From the NCBI GenBank assembly GCA_903927615.1, contig CAIYNU010000047.1:1-64000 (forward strand): 64,000 nt of DNA, written 5' to 3'. The translations under genes were made by a program, and so were the position numbers. This document shows, one piece after another, positions 35,171 to 44,608 of this stretch. The stretch comes from an uncultured Rhodospirillales bacterium (GTDB lineage: Bacteria; Pseudomonadota; Alphaproteobacteria; Azospirillales; Azospirillaceae). The notes beneath the pieces are model-generated. The model saw only the letters and a program-made list of their open reading frames with translations. It had not been told where the DNA came from and ran no database searches. Position 1 is the stretch's first letter. Every line of letters starts with the position of its first letter.

Positions 35171-36187
35171 TCAGGGAATCTGCCAGCCGCGTTCGCGCTT
35201 CAGCTTGTAGATGGTGGTTCGGGAACAGCCGACGATCCGCGACGCCATGGCAATGTTGCCGCTGGCTAACCGCAGGGCCTTTAAGATGCGCTGTTCCAGA
35301 TCAAGGCTGCTATCAATGGACAGGCCGGGGTCCATCTGCCCGTAGTCTTGACTGAACAGAACCCGGGCGGTGGCGGCCAGATCGAAGACATCCCCGGCCG
35401 GGGTTCCGAACAAGGCGATATTTTCCACCGCATGGCGCAGGTCCCGGATATTCCCCGGCCAATCCAGCGTGGTCAGCAAATCGAGGGTCGCCTCGTCGAA
35501 CACCGGGCACGGCCGCTGGCGCTGGCCTTCGGGGTCGCCGCTCTCTATGGCCTCCCGCAGAAAACGTTGGGCCAGCTCCTTCACATCCTCCGGGCGTTCG
35601 CGCAAGGGCGGCAGGTTCAATCGCCATTGACGCAGCCGGAACCATAAGTCCTTGCGGAACGCCCCCGCTCGGACCCGGGCCTCCATATCCGGAACATTGG
35701 TGGTCACGATGATCCGGGCATTGGACCGCAGCAACCGCCCGGGATCGCCCAGTCGATAAAATCCCCCATCGTCCAGAAATCTCAGCAAACGCGACTGCAT
35801 ACCGGGATTCAGGCAGTCGATGTCATCGAGAACCAGGGTCCCGCCATGGGCCTCCAGCAACAACCCGGCCCGCTCGCGCCGCGCCGAAGTATAGGCGTCG
35901 TCGGTGTGGCCGAAGAGTGTCGCCTCTAACGTGCCGTCGTCGAATTCACCACAACCCTTACGGATAAATGGTCCGGCGCAACGACTCGAGGCCCGATGCA
36001 CCTCCCAACAGAGTCTTGTTTTACCGGTACCACTTTCCCCGGTAAGCATGACTGGACCATCGCGCCCGCCAATAATCCGTGCGTGAGCCAGGACCCGGGC
36101 GCTGATCTCCGACAGCGCGACGAAGCCGTCCTGGGGCCCGTCTTCAAAGGCCGTCGATGAGGGGTAAAGGCGATCAATCGTTCCCAT
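35171..36187 (-). CDS. Sigma-54-type AAA+ transcription activator with variant L1 loop
   Basis: A 338-aa protein from ATG 36187 (GAGGG 5 nt upstream; a TTG start at 36250 is less likely). The AAA+ core has Walker A GESGTGKT (50-57) and Walker B GTLVLDDID (116-124). The sigma-54-contact loop, normally GAFTGA, reads DAYTSA (97-102), keeping Thr but losing both Gly. The C-terminal Fis-type helix-turn-helix is LASGNIAMASRIVGCSRTTIYKLKRERGW. There is no long sensory N-terminus, only about 25 residues, so like PspF it is probably controlled by a partner protein. It should drive the adjacent vWA-tubulin operon. Confidence 0.88.
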   Translation of the reverse strand: MGTIDRLYPSSTAFEDGPQDGFVALSEISARVLAHARIIGGRDGPVMLTGESGTGKTRLCWEVHRASSRCAGPFIRKGCGEFDDGTLEATLFGHTDDAYTSARRERAGLLLEAHGGTLVLDDIDCLNPGMQSRLLRFLDDGGFYRLGDPGRLLRSNARIIVTTNVPDMEARVRAGAFRKDLWFRLRQWRLNLPPLRERPEDVKELAQRFLREAIESGDPEGQRQRPCPVFDEATLDLLTTLDWPGNIRDLRHAVENIALFGTPAGDVFDLAATARVLFSQDYGQMDPGLSIDSSLDLEQRILKALRLASGNIAMASRIVGCSRTTIYKLKRERGWQIP

Positions 36188-36285
36188 GGCACCCTCATGA
36201 CGGAGAGAAAGTCCTAGTCCGAGCTTATCGAGATGGGGTATTGTCTTCAACAGAATTGTTGGGAACGGAAATAATCACAGCTGTA

Positions 36286-36297
36286 ATACATATGTAT
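36286..36297. promoter_or_regulatory. Perfect 12-bp palindrome overlapping a start codon
   Basis: ATACATATGTAT spans the proposed ATG (36296) of the STAND-like gene. It is AT-rich and symmetric, so it could be an operator that blocks both transcription and initiation. It may also be chance in this AT-rich gap. Confidence 0.35.
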
Positions 36298-38332
36298 GCA
36301 TAAACCACCGAGGGCGCGCGACAGTAAAGGCAGATTCCAACGTTTGGGTGTGGTCATGGATGGGGCAGCGCCGGAACCGATAAACGCTATACCGGGTGGA
36401 AATGGCGCGTCGCACCCCTGGCCCCCCACCGGGTGGGAAGGCGTGCCCCGGCCGCCCTGGCCGCTGAAAGCCACCGACCCCCGAATGATCGCCTATCTGA
36501 ACGGCGGTCCCCCCAGCTATGAGGTCCTGGCTTCCGGTATCCAACCGTTCCCGGCGGTCGAGGCGTTGGTCCGCGGGTCGTTTCATACGGATGAGCGGGT
36601 CATCCCGATCATCGGTGCGGCCGGAACGGGCAAGTCAACGACCCTACAGCTCTGTGTTCTTCAACGCCTGCAAGACGAAGGGGTCATGGTGATCTCTCCA
36701 CGTGGCGATGCCGCGTCGGCGATCACGACGTTGATTGCCCAAGAGGTGAACCCGCCGCACAATGTTTTAATCGCCCTGGACGACGCGGGACCACACCTTG
36801 AATTTATATTGAAGCTGTTCGAGAAACTGTCCGCATCGGTTCATATCATTTTTGCCTGCAATCAACTCGATATTAATCTCGCCAAAGCGTCGATTGGTGG
36901 ATGGGGTGCGCGCTGGCCGACCATCACGGCCCCGACACCACTGCGCGTGATGACCCGGGACGACGCCACCAGAATCGTCTCGTCAAGGACCCGGGCTAGG
37001 TTGCAGATACCACAGCCATCGGCCCGAATGCGAGAGCGAGTCCTGAACGACTCGGATCAGGTCAACTACTTGATGGCTTACGCCGAACGGGGGGCCGAGC
37101 ATCCTCGGCATGCCTCCGCACCCAACGGCAACGGTCACCCCCTGTTGGGGGCGTTCTTGCAGATGGACGACACCCGGTCCCACGCGCAGGCCCAGGTCAG
37201 GCGATTGCGGGAAACCCTCCAACGCGATCCCAGCCCAGCCCAGAGGCCTCTGAAGGCGTTCACCTGTATCGTCGCCCTGCACGCCGCCGGGTTCCGGTGC
37301 CTGACCGTCACGGTCCTATCCCAGGTGCTGAATCTGAAAGGGAGCGAGACCGAGTCGGTGATTGACCAGCTCCAGTTTGAAGTGGTGATCGAAGGCCGGC
37401 ACGGATGCCTGATGACCCGTCATCGCGCCATCGCCGAAGCGTTTTGGGGTCAACTGGACCATCCGACCCAAGCCGACACCATCATAGAGTTGCTGGAGGC
37501 CGCGGCTGCGGTGTTTCAGGCCGGACACCCCCCGGAATTAGCGGAGATCTGGTTCGACGTGTTTGTCGCGACGGTCAACGGCCTGCCGATCGGGGACCAA
37601 AAGATGGTGCTCCCCGTCACAACCGCAAAACGCCTCAATCCGATCGGCGAGCGGCTCCTCGACAAAGCCTCCGACAACAAGATAAATAGCGTTAAAGTTT
37701 TCGCCAGCCAAATCGTATTAGATCTTATTGTTGGCAACATCCCGAGCGCAAAATCACACGCTGATATATTAATCAGATCGCTCGGCAGAGGTATTGATGC
37801 TTTTTTAAAGACGAAAAACGTCGATGGTTTTGTCATACGACGCATGGCCTGTATTTTGGCCGAACCGTTGTTTCGCATCGCCTCGGTTAGTGGTGAGTCG
37901 GTCTATCGCGATCTGGGCGTCGTGTTAATTGCCATCGCCACTTCAAACTTTTTTGACAAGTGGAGCATAACCAGTCCCCGCTGCGCCGAGATCATCCAGA
38001 ATTTGCTCTGCATGTTCCATCAGGAGAGCCAATGCCTTGCCCTTTTCCCGGCGCCCGACGTTTCGGCGATCGACGAACTGAATGCCTACCTGATGAGCTT
38101 GAGAAGTACGTCCGGCCACGGCGTCAAACCCAAAGCAGACGAAGAGGCACTGATCCGGCGGAGCGGCCACCAGATGTCTGAAATCGTCAAGAAGATACAG
38201 CGCCGCATCCCCCCGCAGGTCTTCGCCGCCATCCACAACGCCTGCCTCCATAGTTATAGTCCTAACGAAACCCTCAAGGCGGCCATCGGCTTTCTTTCCG
38301 CCCCACCGTCGGGCCATTCCGGACGGTGTTAG
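36296..38332 (+). CDS. STAND/AAA-like P-loop ATPase, divergent from the activator
   Basis: A 678-aa protein. Walker A is GAAGTGKST (107-115), the Walker B strand NVLIALDDAG (about 155), followed by VHIIFACNQLD resembling a sensor-1 strand. A winged-helix-like region follows (FTCIVALHAAGFRCLTVTVLSQVLNLKGSE...HGCLMTRHRAIAEAFWG), then a long alpha-helical C-terminus. This layout (NTPase, winged helix, helical repeat) fits STAND ATPases, which act as ligand-sensing switches in signalling and conflict systems. No effector domain is recognised. The N-terminal 60 residues are Pro/Gly-rich; internal starts (for example 36356) are possible and no clear ribosome site was found. Confidence 0.75.
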   Translation: MHKPPRARDSKGRFQRLGVVMDGAAPEPINAIPGGNGASHPWPPTGWEGVPRPPWPLKATDPRMIAYLNGGPPSYEVLASGIQPFPAVEALVRGSFHTDERVIPIIGAAGTGKSTTLQLCVLQRLQDEGVMVISPRGDAASAITTLIAQEVNPPHNVLIALDDAGPHLEFILKLFEKLSASVHIIFACNQLDINLAKASIGGWGARWPTITAPTPLRVMTRDDATRIVSSRTRARLQIPQPSARMRERVLNDSDQVNYLMAYAERGAEHPRHASAPNGNGHPLLGAFLQMDDTRSHAQAQVRRLRETLQRDPSPAQRPLKAFTCIVALHAAGFRCLTVTVLSQVLNLKGSETESVIDQLQFEVVIEGRHGCLMTRHRAIAEAFWGQLDHPTQADTIIELLEAAAAVFQAGHPPELAEIWFDVFVATVNGLPIGDQKMVLPVTTAKRLNPIGERLLDKASDNKINSVKVFASQIVLDLIVGNIPSAKSHADILIRSLGRGIDAFLKTKNVDGFVIRRMACILAEPLFRIASVSGESVYRDLGVVLIAIATSNFFDKWSITSPRCAEIIQNLLCMFHQESQCLALFPAPDVSAIDELNAYLMSLRSTSGHGVKPKADEEALIRRSGHQMSEIVKKIQRRIPPQVFAAIHNACLHSYSPNETLKAAIGFLSAPPSGHSGRC

Positions 38333-38467
38333 CTCCGAAAGGACGATTAGGGGACGACCGGGATCCCGACCGCGGCCCGACAGAGCCCTTGTCCTCCTCC
38401 AAAGACCCGAGGTTGATGCGGTTTCCGGAACAGTGGCGTTTGCGAGATTGAGACAGGCGCCACGTCA

Positions 38468-40063
38468 TCACCGCGGCATACCGTCACGCGCATCACAGGC
38501 CAACAACGGCACGTTCGCACTGAAATTATTCCACTTGTACACGCATTCTCCCAATGATGAAAAGGAACCTATCCCGACAATTAGCGCAACCCACCGAACC
38601 TTAACCTCGAAGTCTTTCATATCCCGTTCCCGATACCCCCGTTTAGGCTTGTACCGTTCCCGATCTTCGCTATCCGGTTCAATCCCATCTTTAATTAACG
38701 AGCGTATCCAGCTCAATGGCCGACTGATAATCCAGGTGATGGACAGTGCCCAAAAGAAGTAGCACAGGGATGTCAAGAGAATCGGATTGATTAATGGGAC
38801 CCCCTTGATGCTACAGGCGGTTTCCATACATGCCACGATTGTAAAATAAACGATGGTTGTCCAGGTCACGGCCAGAACCGCCTTGGCGTAACGCAAGACA
38901 AGGGATCTAAGGTTTATTGCATTTCGCACCAGACACATTTCCACAAAGGCCACTTCTTCCCGTAACGTCCGATCGACCACTCCGGCTCTTGCAAAACACT
39001 TATGAACATGCGCAACCCGTTTCCGATATTGCGCATCTCCTTCTAAACCGAGATCGTCTTTTCTGGTCGGGGGAATATTGCAGATATGGTAAGGGTTATC
39101 TTTTACGGTCAACCAATTATAAGGTATTTGAACCATGGACACCAGGAATCTTCCGACAATTGATAGAGATGCCAAGCGTTCGATCCAACAATAAATTAAC
39201 AATATCTGCCGATATATCCAATTTTTGGGATCGCTACGGGCGGTTTCCGTTAAATTGTTCGGCAAAAAGTTGGCGTAATCAACGCCATACTCGGCCTTCT
39301 TGACATCTTCTTTATAATGCTCCTTGGTGATGGCGCCCTCTTCCAACGGGGCTATGACGCCCTCGCTTTCTTCGCTCACGCCGATTTTCTCGCTCACGCC
39401 GATGGACAACGGAAGCACACTGGCCGGTACGATAAATGTCGGCAAAAACTCCTTTTGTTTTAGATCGAATATCTTTTGTAAAATAGTTTCCTTAATCCGA
39501 TTGGCAATTCCCGTTAGCTTTGGCGTGTCGGTGCCGATCCAACCGTCACCCAATGCTTTTGCCTCAGCCCGCAATTTCGATAAATCATCCCGATCAGAGT
39601 TTTCTTCGCCTGTCTTCTCAATATACTTAATAAGTTCATCGATCGCACACAAAAGCTCCAGGGAAAAATCATGCAAGTCTTTACCTCTTCCGCTTCCTTC
39701 GACAAGTTTCCGAATGCGACGAAGCTCTGTTCGATCGTCGGCCAGTTGGTGCTGATATTCTGGATAATTACCGACAAAATAAAACTTAATGAGGTCTCTA
39801 ACAAGCAACCACAGCGCATATATTGATATAAAGATCGAGAAAAAGAGTGATATAAACAAACATGATGCCGAGTACCAATAACCCGCGTGCCAAAAATACG
39901 CGATATTAACCAAAATTCCGATCGCAGCATCCTTGAATAACACAGGCAAGAGCAAAAGCAAGCCTGCGCCACTGAGGAATGCGCCGGCAACTCGCTGTTG
40001 AGTGGAAAGCCGAACTTCCGCACGTTGCAAAAACAAGCTTAAATCGTTCGGTCCGAGAGACAC
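38468..40063 (-). CDS. Multi-pass membrane protein of unknown family
   Basis: A 531-aa protein from GTG 40063 (GGAG 7 nt upstream). Two N-terminal transmembrane helices (VAGAFLSGAGLLLLLPVLF; ASCLFISLFFSIFISIYALWLLV) precede a cytoplasmic helical region rich in Glu/Lys/Asp. One further hydrophobic stretch (LLIYCWIERLASLSIVGRFLVSM) and three near the C-terminus (AVLAVTWTTIVYFTIVACM, LLTSLCYFFWALSITWII, WVALIVGIGSFSSLG) follow. Strikingly AT-rich codon use compared with flanking genes suggests recent acquisition. It converges on the STAND-like gene and probably belongs to the same island. No homology recognised. Confidence 0.7.
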   Translation of the reverse strand: MSLGPNDLSLFLQRAEVRLSTQQRVAGAFLSGAGLLLLLPVLFKDAAIGILVNIAYFWHAGYWYSASCLFISLFFSIFISIYALWLLVRDLIKFYFVGNYPEYQHQLADDRTELRRIRKLVEGSGRGKDLHDFSLELLCAIDELIKYIEKTGEENSDRDDLSKLRAEAKALGDGWIGTDTPKLTGIANRIKETILQKIFDLKQKEFLPTFIVPASVLPLSIGVSEKIGVSEESEGVIAPLEEGAITKEHYKEDVKKAEYGVDYANFLPNNLTETARSDPKNWIYRQILLIYCWIERLASLSIVGRFLVSMVQIPYNWLTVKDNPYHICNIPPTRKDDLGLEGDAQYRKRVAHVHKCFARAGVVDRTLREEVAFVEMCLVRNAINLRSLVLRYAKAVLAVTWTTIVYFTIVACMETACSIKGVPLINPILLTSLCYFFWALSITWIISRPLSWIRSLIKDGIEPDSEDRERYKPKRGYRERDMKDFEVKVRWVALIVGIGSFSSLGECVYKWNNFSANVPLLACDARDGMPR

Positions 40064-40320
40064 AATACCACTCCATGCTTTTTATGAAACAGGTGGGCAC
40101 ACCTAAACCTTAAATTAGCGGCCTGTCAATGATGATTTGTCCGTATTGTCATGATAAACATCTCTCGATATCAACATACATAGGTATTCTGACGAATTTT
40201 AAGGCATGAACAAGTACTATAACTTCTTTTATTTTCACAATCGGCACCCACTCACCAAATGACTGCATGACTGCCCTCATCCATAGTTGCACCAACAGGT
40301 CCTGACGTCGCACCGCCCCC
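40064..40320. other. AT-rich intergenic region
   Basis: About 257 bp, much AT-richer than average, between the unknown membrane protein and cckA. On the minus strand TTGACA (near 40125) could be a -35 for the membrane-protein gene, with TTTAGG about 16 bp downstream as a weak -10. No gene seen. Confidence 0.4.
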
Positions 40321-42816
40321 TCACCCCCGCAGCACATCCTTGACCTTCCCGGCCAGTTGCTTGAGGCTGAAGGGTTTGGGCAGGAAATGGACCGGATGAC
40401 CGCCGTCCAGTTGATGGCGGAAGCGGTCTTCGGTGTAGCCGGAGATCAGGATGACCTTCATTTCCGGGCGGAACTGGTGGACGTGGCGAATCAGGGTGGG
40501 ACCGTCCATTTCAGGCATCACCACGTCGGTGATGAGCAGGTCGATCCGCTTGCCGTCGCTGTGCAGCAGGGTCAGAGCAGCCTCGCCGCTGGTGGCCTCC
40601 AGCACCTGATAACCCTTGTTGCGCAAGGCCCGGGCGCCGAACACCCGGACCGCATCCTCGTCCTCCACCAGCAGAATGGTGCTGGAACCGGTCAGGTCGG
40701 CGGGCGGACGCTCGCGGGTGTCGACGGCGACGCCGGCGGACAGGTCGGCACCGCCCACGCCTACATGACGCGGCAGGTGAATGGCGAAACGGGCGCCTTC
40801 GCCCGGGGCGCTGTCCACAAAGACGAAGCCGCCGGTCTGGCGGACGATGCCATAGACCGTGGACAGGCCCAACCCGGTGCCCGACCCCGCCTGTTTGGTG
40901 GAGAAAAACGGCTCGAAAATACGCGATAAGTTTCCGGTCGGGATGCCGATGCCGGTGTCGATCACTTCGATCACCACATATTCGCCGGCCGGCATTTCTT
41001 CGTGACCGCGCCGCACCGGCGCGAACACCACAAGGTTGCGGGTCATGATGGTCAGCCGGCCACCGCCGGTCATGGCATCCCGGGCATTGACCGCCAGATT
41101 GATGATCACCTGCTCCAATTGGCCTTGATCGACCTTGACCAGCCCCAGATCGCGGCCATGAATCATGCGCAGGTCAATATTCTCGCCGATCAGCCGGCGC
41201 AACAGATGGGTCAGTTCCGCCAGCACGTCGGTGACGTCGAGCACCCGCGGCTGCAAAGTTTGCTGCCGCGAGAACGCCAGCAACTGGCGCACCAGATTGG
41301 CCGCACGATTGGCATTCTGCTTGATCTGCATAATGTCGGCGAAGGACTGATCACCCGGCTTGTGCCGCAGCAACAGCAGATCGCAAAACCCGATCATCGC
41401 CGTCAGCAGATTATTGAAGTCATGGGCGACGCCCCCGGCCAACTGGCCGATCGCCTGCATCTTCTGAGACTGGACGAATTGCAGCTCCAGGTTCTTCTGT
41501 TCGGTGGTGTCGATGAAATGCAGAATCAGACTGACCCGCCGGCCGTCGCCCAAGGCGCCGCCCAGCCGCTGGGCAAAGAGCTGCGCCACAAGGTCCCGGG
41601 CGCCCAGCAAGTCCACCTCCATCGGCCCGACATGGTCGCCGCCCCGTGCCACCTCGGTCAGCCGCGCCATCACCTCGGCGCGGCGATCCGCCTTCAGCAG
41701 GCCGGCGATGGAGCGGCCCAGCAGATCATCGGGCGAATGACCGATCATGGCCACAAAGCAGCGATTGCACCCGGCCAACCGCCCATCGGCGTCCACCAGC
41801 GCGATGCCGATGGGCGCGTCCTCGAAGAATCGCTGGAAGCGCTGCTCCGAAAGCCGCAGCGCCTCCTGCCATTCGCGCTCCGGCGTCAGGTCGCGCACCA
41901 CCGAGCGGGTGCGCACGGTCACGCCGTCCTCCCGGCGCACCACGCTCTGAACCACTGAGGCCTGAAAACGCCGGCCGCTGAGCCCGACCATCCGCAACTC
42001 GCCGCTTTGCTCGGCGCCGCCGTCCTCGAACAGATCGTAGGCCGCCGCCTCCAGGGGCGGTTCGGCCAGCACCTCGTGAATCCGGCGTCCGCCCTCAACC
42101 AGATCCTGGGGCGTGCAGCCAAGCCAGCGGGCCAGCGTGGCGTTCACCATCACAAAGCGCCCAGCCTCATCGACGGAATAAAATCCGACCGGCGCCTGGT
42201 CCATGAAATCCAGAAGCTGCGCCTGCTCACGCTGCCCCGCCTGCTCGATCTCGCGACGGTCGGTGACATCCTCCAGCGACCATTGTTCGACGCCCCGCCA
42301 CGGCAACAGCGGTTGCCCCAACACCCGCAGCCAGCGTTCACGACCGCCGCTGGTGGTTACCGGCAATTCGGCCGCCACCGGACTGCCGGCCCGCAGGGTC
42401 TGGGCCAGCCCCTGAAACCCGGCGGACGTCGCCAACTGTCGCTCCAGGGCCGCCACCGGCTGACCGTCGGCGGCACCGTCGCCGGTTTCGATCAGCCGCC
42501 GGAACTCGGCATTGACGAACAGAGTCTGGCCGTCGGCCCGGCAGATCAGCCGCCCGACCGGCTGGCCGTCAAAGGCCGCCAACAGCAACCGCTTTTGCCA
42601 CCAAAGGCGCCACCACGCCGCCACCAGCGCCACCAGTCCGAGCAGCGCCGCCGCCCCCAGCAGCACCAGCCCCGGCACCACCAGCAGGCCGATCCCGGCA
42701 TAACGACCGGACCAGATCACCGCCCCCCCCACGGCCGCCAGCAACGGCACCCACAACACCGCTCCGGCTACGGCCTTTTGCATCGTCCGAACGACGGCCA
42801 CCCAATACGACACCAC
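40321..42816 (-). CDS. cckA: Hybrid sensor histidine kinase CckA
   Basis: An 831-aa membrane hybrid kinase. Two N-terminal transmembrane helices ([45 protein letters not shown]) precede PAS domains ([42 protein letters not shown]). The H-box is [22 protein letters not shown], and HATPase motifs are [16 protein letters not shown] and [15 protein letters not shown]. The C-terminal receiver has VEDED, Asp in [13 protein letters not shown] and [11 protein letters not shown]. This H-box and terminal receiver are typical of CckA, which phosphorylates ChpT and then CtrA/CpdR. GTG 42816 has a weak ribosome site; ATG 42783 is the alternative. Confidence 0.9.
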   Translation of the reverse strand: MVSYWVAVVRTMQKAVAGAVLWVPLLAAVGGAVIWSGRYAGIGLLVVPGLVLLGAAALLGLVALVAAWWRLWWQKRLLLAAFDGQPVGRLICRADGQTLFVNAEFRRLIETGDGAADGQPVAALERQLATSAGFQGLAQTLRAGSPVAAELPVTTSGGRERWLRVLGQPLLPWRGVEQWSLEDVTDRREIEQAGQREQAQLLDFMDQAPVGFYSVDEAGRFVMVNATLARWLGCTPQDLVEGGRRIHEVLAEPPLEAAAYDLFEDGGAEQSGELRMVGLSGRRFQASVVQSVVRREDGVTVRTRSVVRDLTPEREWQEALRLSEQRFQRFFEDAPIGIALVDADGRLAGCNRCFVAMIGHSPDDLLGRSIAGLLKADRRAEVMARLTEVARGGDHVGPMEVDLLGARDLVAQLFAQRLGGALGDGRRVSLILHFIDTTEQKNLELQFVQSQKMQAIGQLAGGVAHDFNNLLTAMIGFCDLLLLRHKPGDQSFADIMQIKQNANRAANLVRQLLAFSRQQTLQPRVLDVTDVLAELTHLLRRLIGENIDLRMIHGRDLGLVKVDQGQLEQVIINLAVNARDAMTGGGRLTIMTRNLVVFAPVRRGHEEMPAGEYVVIEVIDTGIGIPTGNLSRIFEPFFSTKQAGSGTGLGLSTVYGIVRQTGGFVFVDSAPGEGARFAIHLPRHVGVGGADLSAGVAVDTRERPPADLTGSSTILLVEDEDAVRVFGARALRNKGYQVLEATSGEAALTLLHSDGKRIDLLITDVVMPEMDGPTLIRHVHQFRPEMKVILISGYTEDRFRHQLDGGHPVHFLPKPFSLKQLAGKVKDVLRG

Positions 42817-43069
42817 AACTCTCGCGCTTGCCCACAGGCCGGCACTCTACACCGCCGGCGGGCCAGCAGCCAGCGACGTCGCGGGGTTATCGGGCCCGCC
42901 GAGCCGGCGTCGGGCGGGCGCTCAGGGGGCGCGGCCCGACGCCGGAGCGAAGATTCAGCTTTTGCCCCCGACTAATTTTTGTTAAGGTCCCGTGCCCCCG
43001 CGCTGGTGACGCTTACAAACAAAAACCATGCTCTTGCCGCCCGAGAGGGAACAAACTGGAGGAACTTAG

Positions 43070-43522
43070 ATGGACGACGCCAAGCAAATTCTGTCGGAAT
43101 TGAACGGGTACTACTTGGAAGATTTGACGGTCGGAATGACCGCAGTGTATGCCAAGACCATCACCGACACTGATATCGTGATGTTTGCCGGGATTTCCGG
43201 CGACAACAACCCGGTTCACCTGAACCAGGACTATGCCGCGGCGACCATGTTCAAGGGTCGCATCGCCCATGGCATGCTCTCGGCCGGGTTCATTTCCTCG
43301 GTACTGGGGACCAAACTGCCCGGGCCGGGCGCCATCTACATCAGCCAGACGCTGAAGTTCAAGGCACCGGTACGGGTCGGCGACACCGTGGTGGCGCGCG
43401 CCACCGTCACCGAAATCGTCCCGGAAAAGAAGCGGGTAACGCTCAAGACCGTCTGTACCGTCGGGGAAACCGTGGTGATCGACGGCGACGCCGTCGTGAT
43501 GGTCCCGGTCCGCGGCAGCTAA
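43070..43522 (+). CDS. MaoC-like (R)-specific enoyl-CoA hydratase (PhaJ-type)
   Basis: A 150-aa single hot-dog domain with the MaoC signature FAGISGDNNPVHLNQDYA, where the Asp and His (D-x4-H) are the catalytic pair that hydrates trans-2-enoyl-CoA to (R)-3-hydroxyacyl-CoA. Also FKGRIAHGMLSAGFISSVLG and GPGAIYISQTLKFKAPVRVGD. A GGAGG sits before ATG 43070. PhaJ proteins of this length feed polyhydroxyalkanoate synthesis; no pha gene is visible here, so the pathway is inferred. A long hairpin follows. Confidence 0.88.
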   Translation: MDDAKQILSELNGYYLEDLTVGMTAVYAKTITDTDIVMFAGISGDNNPVHLNQDYAAATMFKGRIAHGMLSAGFISSVLGTKLPGPGAIYISQTLKFKAPVRVGDTVVARATVTEIVPEKKRVTLKTVCTVGETVVIDGDAVVMVPVRGS

Positions 43523-43547
43523 CGGCCAAAGCCGGTCCCGGGTCGGG

Positions 43548-43580
43548 CCTGCCGGCCGGTCCAAATGACCGGCCGGCAGG
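43548..43580. terminator. 14-bp perfect hairpin between maoC-like gene and ribF
   Basis: CCTGCCGGCCGGTC (43548-43561), loop CAAAT, GACCGGCCGGCAGG (43567-43580). Flanking CCGGGTCGGG and GTCCGGCCCGG can extend the stem. No T-run follows, so it may stabilise or terminate with help. Confidence 0.55.
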
Positions 43581-43591
43581 GTCCGGCCCGG

Positions 43592-43629
43592 CCCGGTTCA
43601 GGACACCAAGCCCGGTTCAGGACACCAAG
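43592..43629 (+). repeat. 19-bp perfect tandem duplication in the ribF leader
   Basis: CCCGGTTCAGGACACCAAG occurs twice without a gap (43592-43610, 43611-43629), ending 13 bp before the ribF ATG. A recent slippage duplication that lengthens the leader. Confidence 0.9.
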
Positions 43630-43642
43630 GAAGTCGTCGCCC

Positions 43643-44605
43643 ATGCGGCTGTTCAGAAGCTATCTTCATCTCCCTGAAACAGCCCGCGGTGCCGTGACGG
43701 TGCTCGGCAATTTCGACGGCCTGCACCGGGGCCATCTGGCGGTGATCGGCGAGGGGGCCAGCATCGCCCGCCGCCTGGACGCTCCTCTGGCGGTCCTCAC
43801 CTTCGAGCCCCACCCCCGCCGCGTCTTCCGGCCCGACGATCCGCCGTTCCGGCTGACGCCGTTGCGCATCAAGGAACGCCAGTGTGAGGCGGCCGGCATT
43901 GACCTTCTGATCATCGCTCATTTCGACCAGACCTTCCTCCACCGCGACGCCGGGAACTTCGTCTCCGAGGTGCTGGTCAGCGGCCTGAATGTCCGCCATG
44001 TGGTGGCCGGCCAAGCCTTCCGGTTCGGCCACCACCGGACCGGCGACGTGGCCCTGCTGACGCGGCTCGGCCAGAACTACGGCTTCGGCGTTACCGGCGT
44101 CGGTTTGATGCGCGACCAAGACGGCAACATTCTGTCCTCCACCCGCATCCGGCAGGCACTGCAAAACGGGCAACCGCGGGAGGCGGCCCTGGTGCTGGGG
44201 CGGGCCTGGGAAATCGCAGGCCGGGTCGAAACCGGCGCGCGACTCGGCCGCACCTTGGGCTTTCCCACCGCCAATCTTTCGTTAAGCGACTATCTGCGGC
44301 CCGCCTATGGCGTCTATGCCGTCCGCGCCGGCATTGATTCCGGCCTGACCACCCTCTGGCGGAACGGCGTGGCCAATCTCGGCCGGCGCCCCACCGTGGA
44401 CGGCCAGGAAGAGCGCCTGGAGGTTCACCTGTTCGATGTGGACGAGGACCTTTACGGCCAGCATCTGCGGGTGCAACTGATCGACTACCTGCGCCCCGAA
44501 CAGCGCTTCGATAGCCTCGACGCCCTCAAAGCGGCCATCGCCGCCGACGCCCAAGCCGCCCGGCGCCTGTTCGCGACCGATGGCCCTGTGCCCCCTGACG
44601 TCTGA
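43643..44605 (+). CDS. ribF: Bifunctional riboflavin kinase / FAD synthetase
   Basis: Converts riboflavin to FMN and FMN to FAD. A 320-aa protein from ATG 43643 (frame open from 43565). The N-terminal nucleotidyltransferase domain has TVLGNFDGLHRGHLAVI (HxGH-like GLHRGH) and AGQAFRFGHHRTGD, and ends near ISSTRIR-like LSSTRIRQALQNG. The C-terminal riboflavin kinase has GRTLGFPTANLSL and GVANLGRRPTVDG...EVHLFDVDEDLYGQHLRVQLIDYLRPEQRFDSLDALKAAI. Length and motifs are normal. Confidence 0.95.
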   Translation: MRLFRSYLHLPETARGAVTVLGNFDGLHRGHLAVIGEGASIARRLDAPLAVLTFEPHPRRVFRPDDPPFRLTPLRIKERQCEAAGIDLLIIAHFDQTFLHRDAGNFVSEVLVSGLNVRHVVAGQAFRFGHHRTGDVALLTRLGQNYGFGVTGVGLMRDQDGNILSSTRIRQALQNGQPREAALVLGRAWEIAGRVETGARLGRTLGFPTANLSLSDYLRPAYGVYAVRAGIDSGLTTLWRNGVANLGRRPTVDGQEERLEVHLFDVDEDLYGQHLRVQLIDYLRPEQRFDSLDALKAAIAADAQAARRLFATDGPVPPDV

Positions 44606-44608
44606 GGT

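Noticed and set aside
43523-43642. FMN riboswitch upstream of ribF
   Set aside because: The conserved FMN-aptamer blocks (AGGGGCAG-type start, multi-helix core) are not visible; only a simple long hairpin is present.
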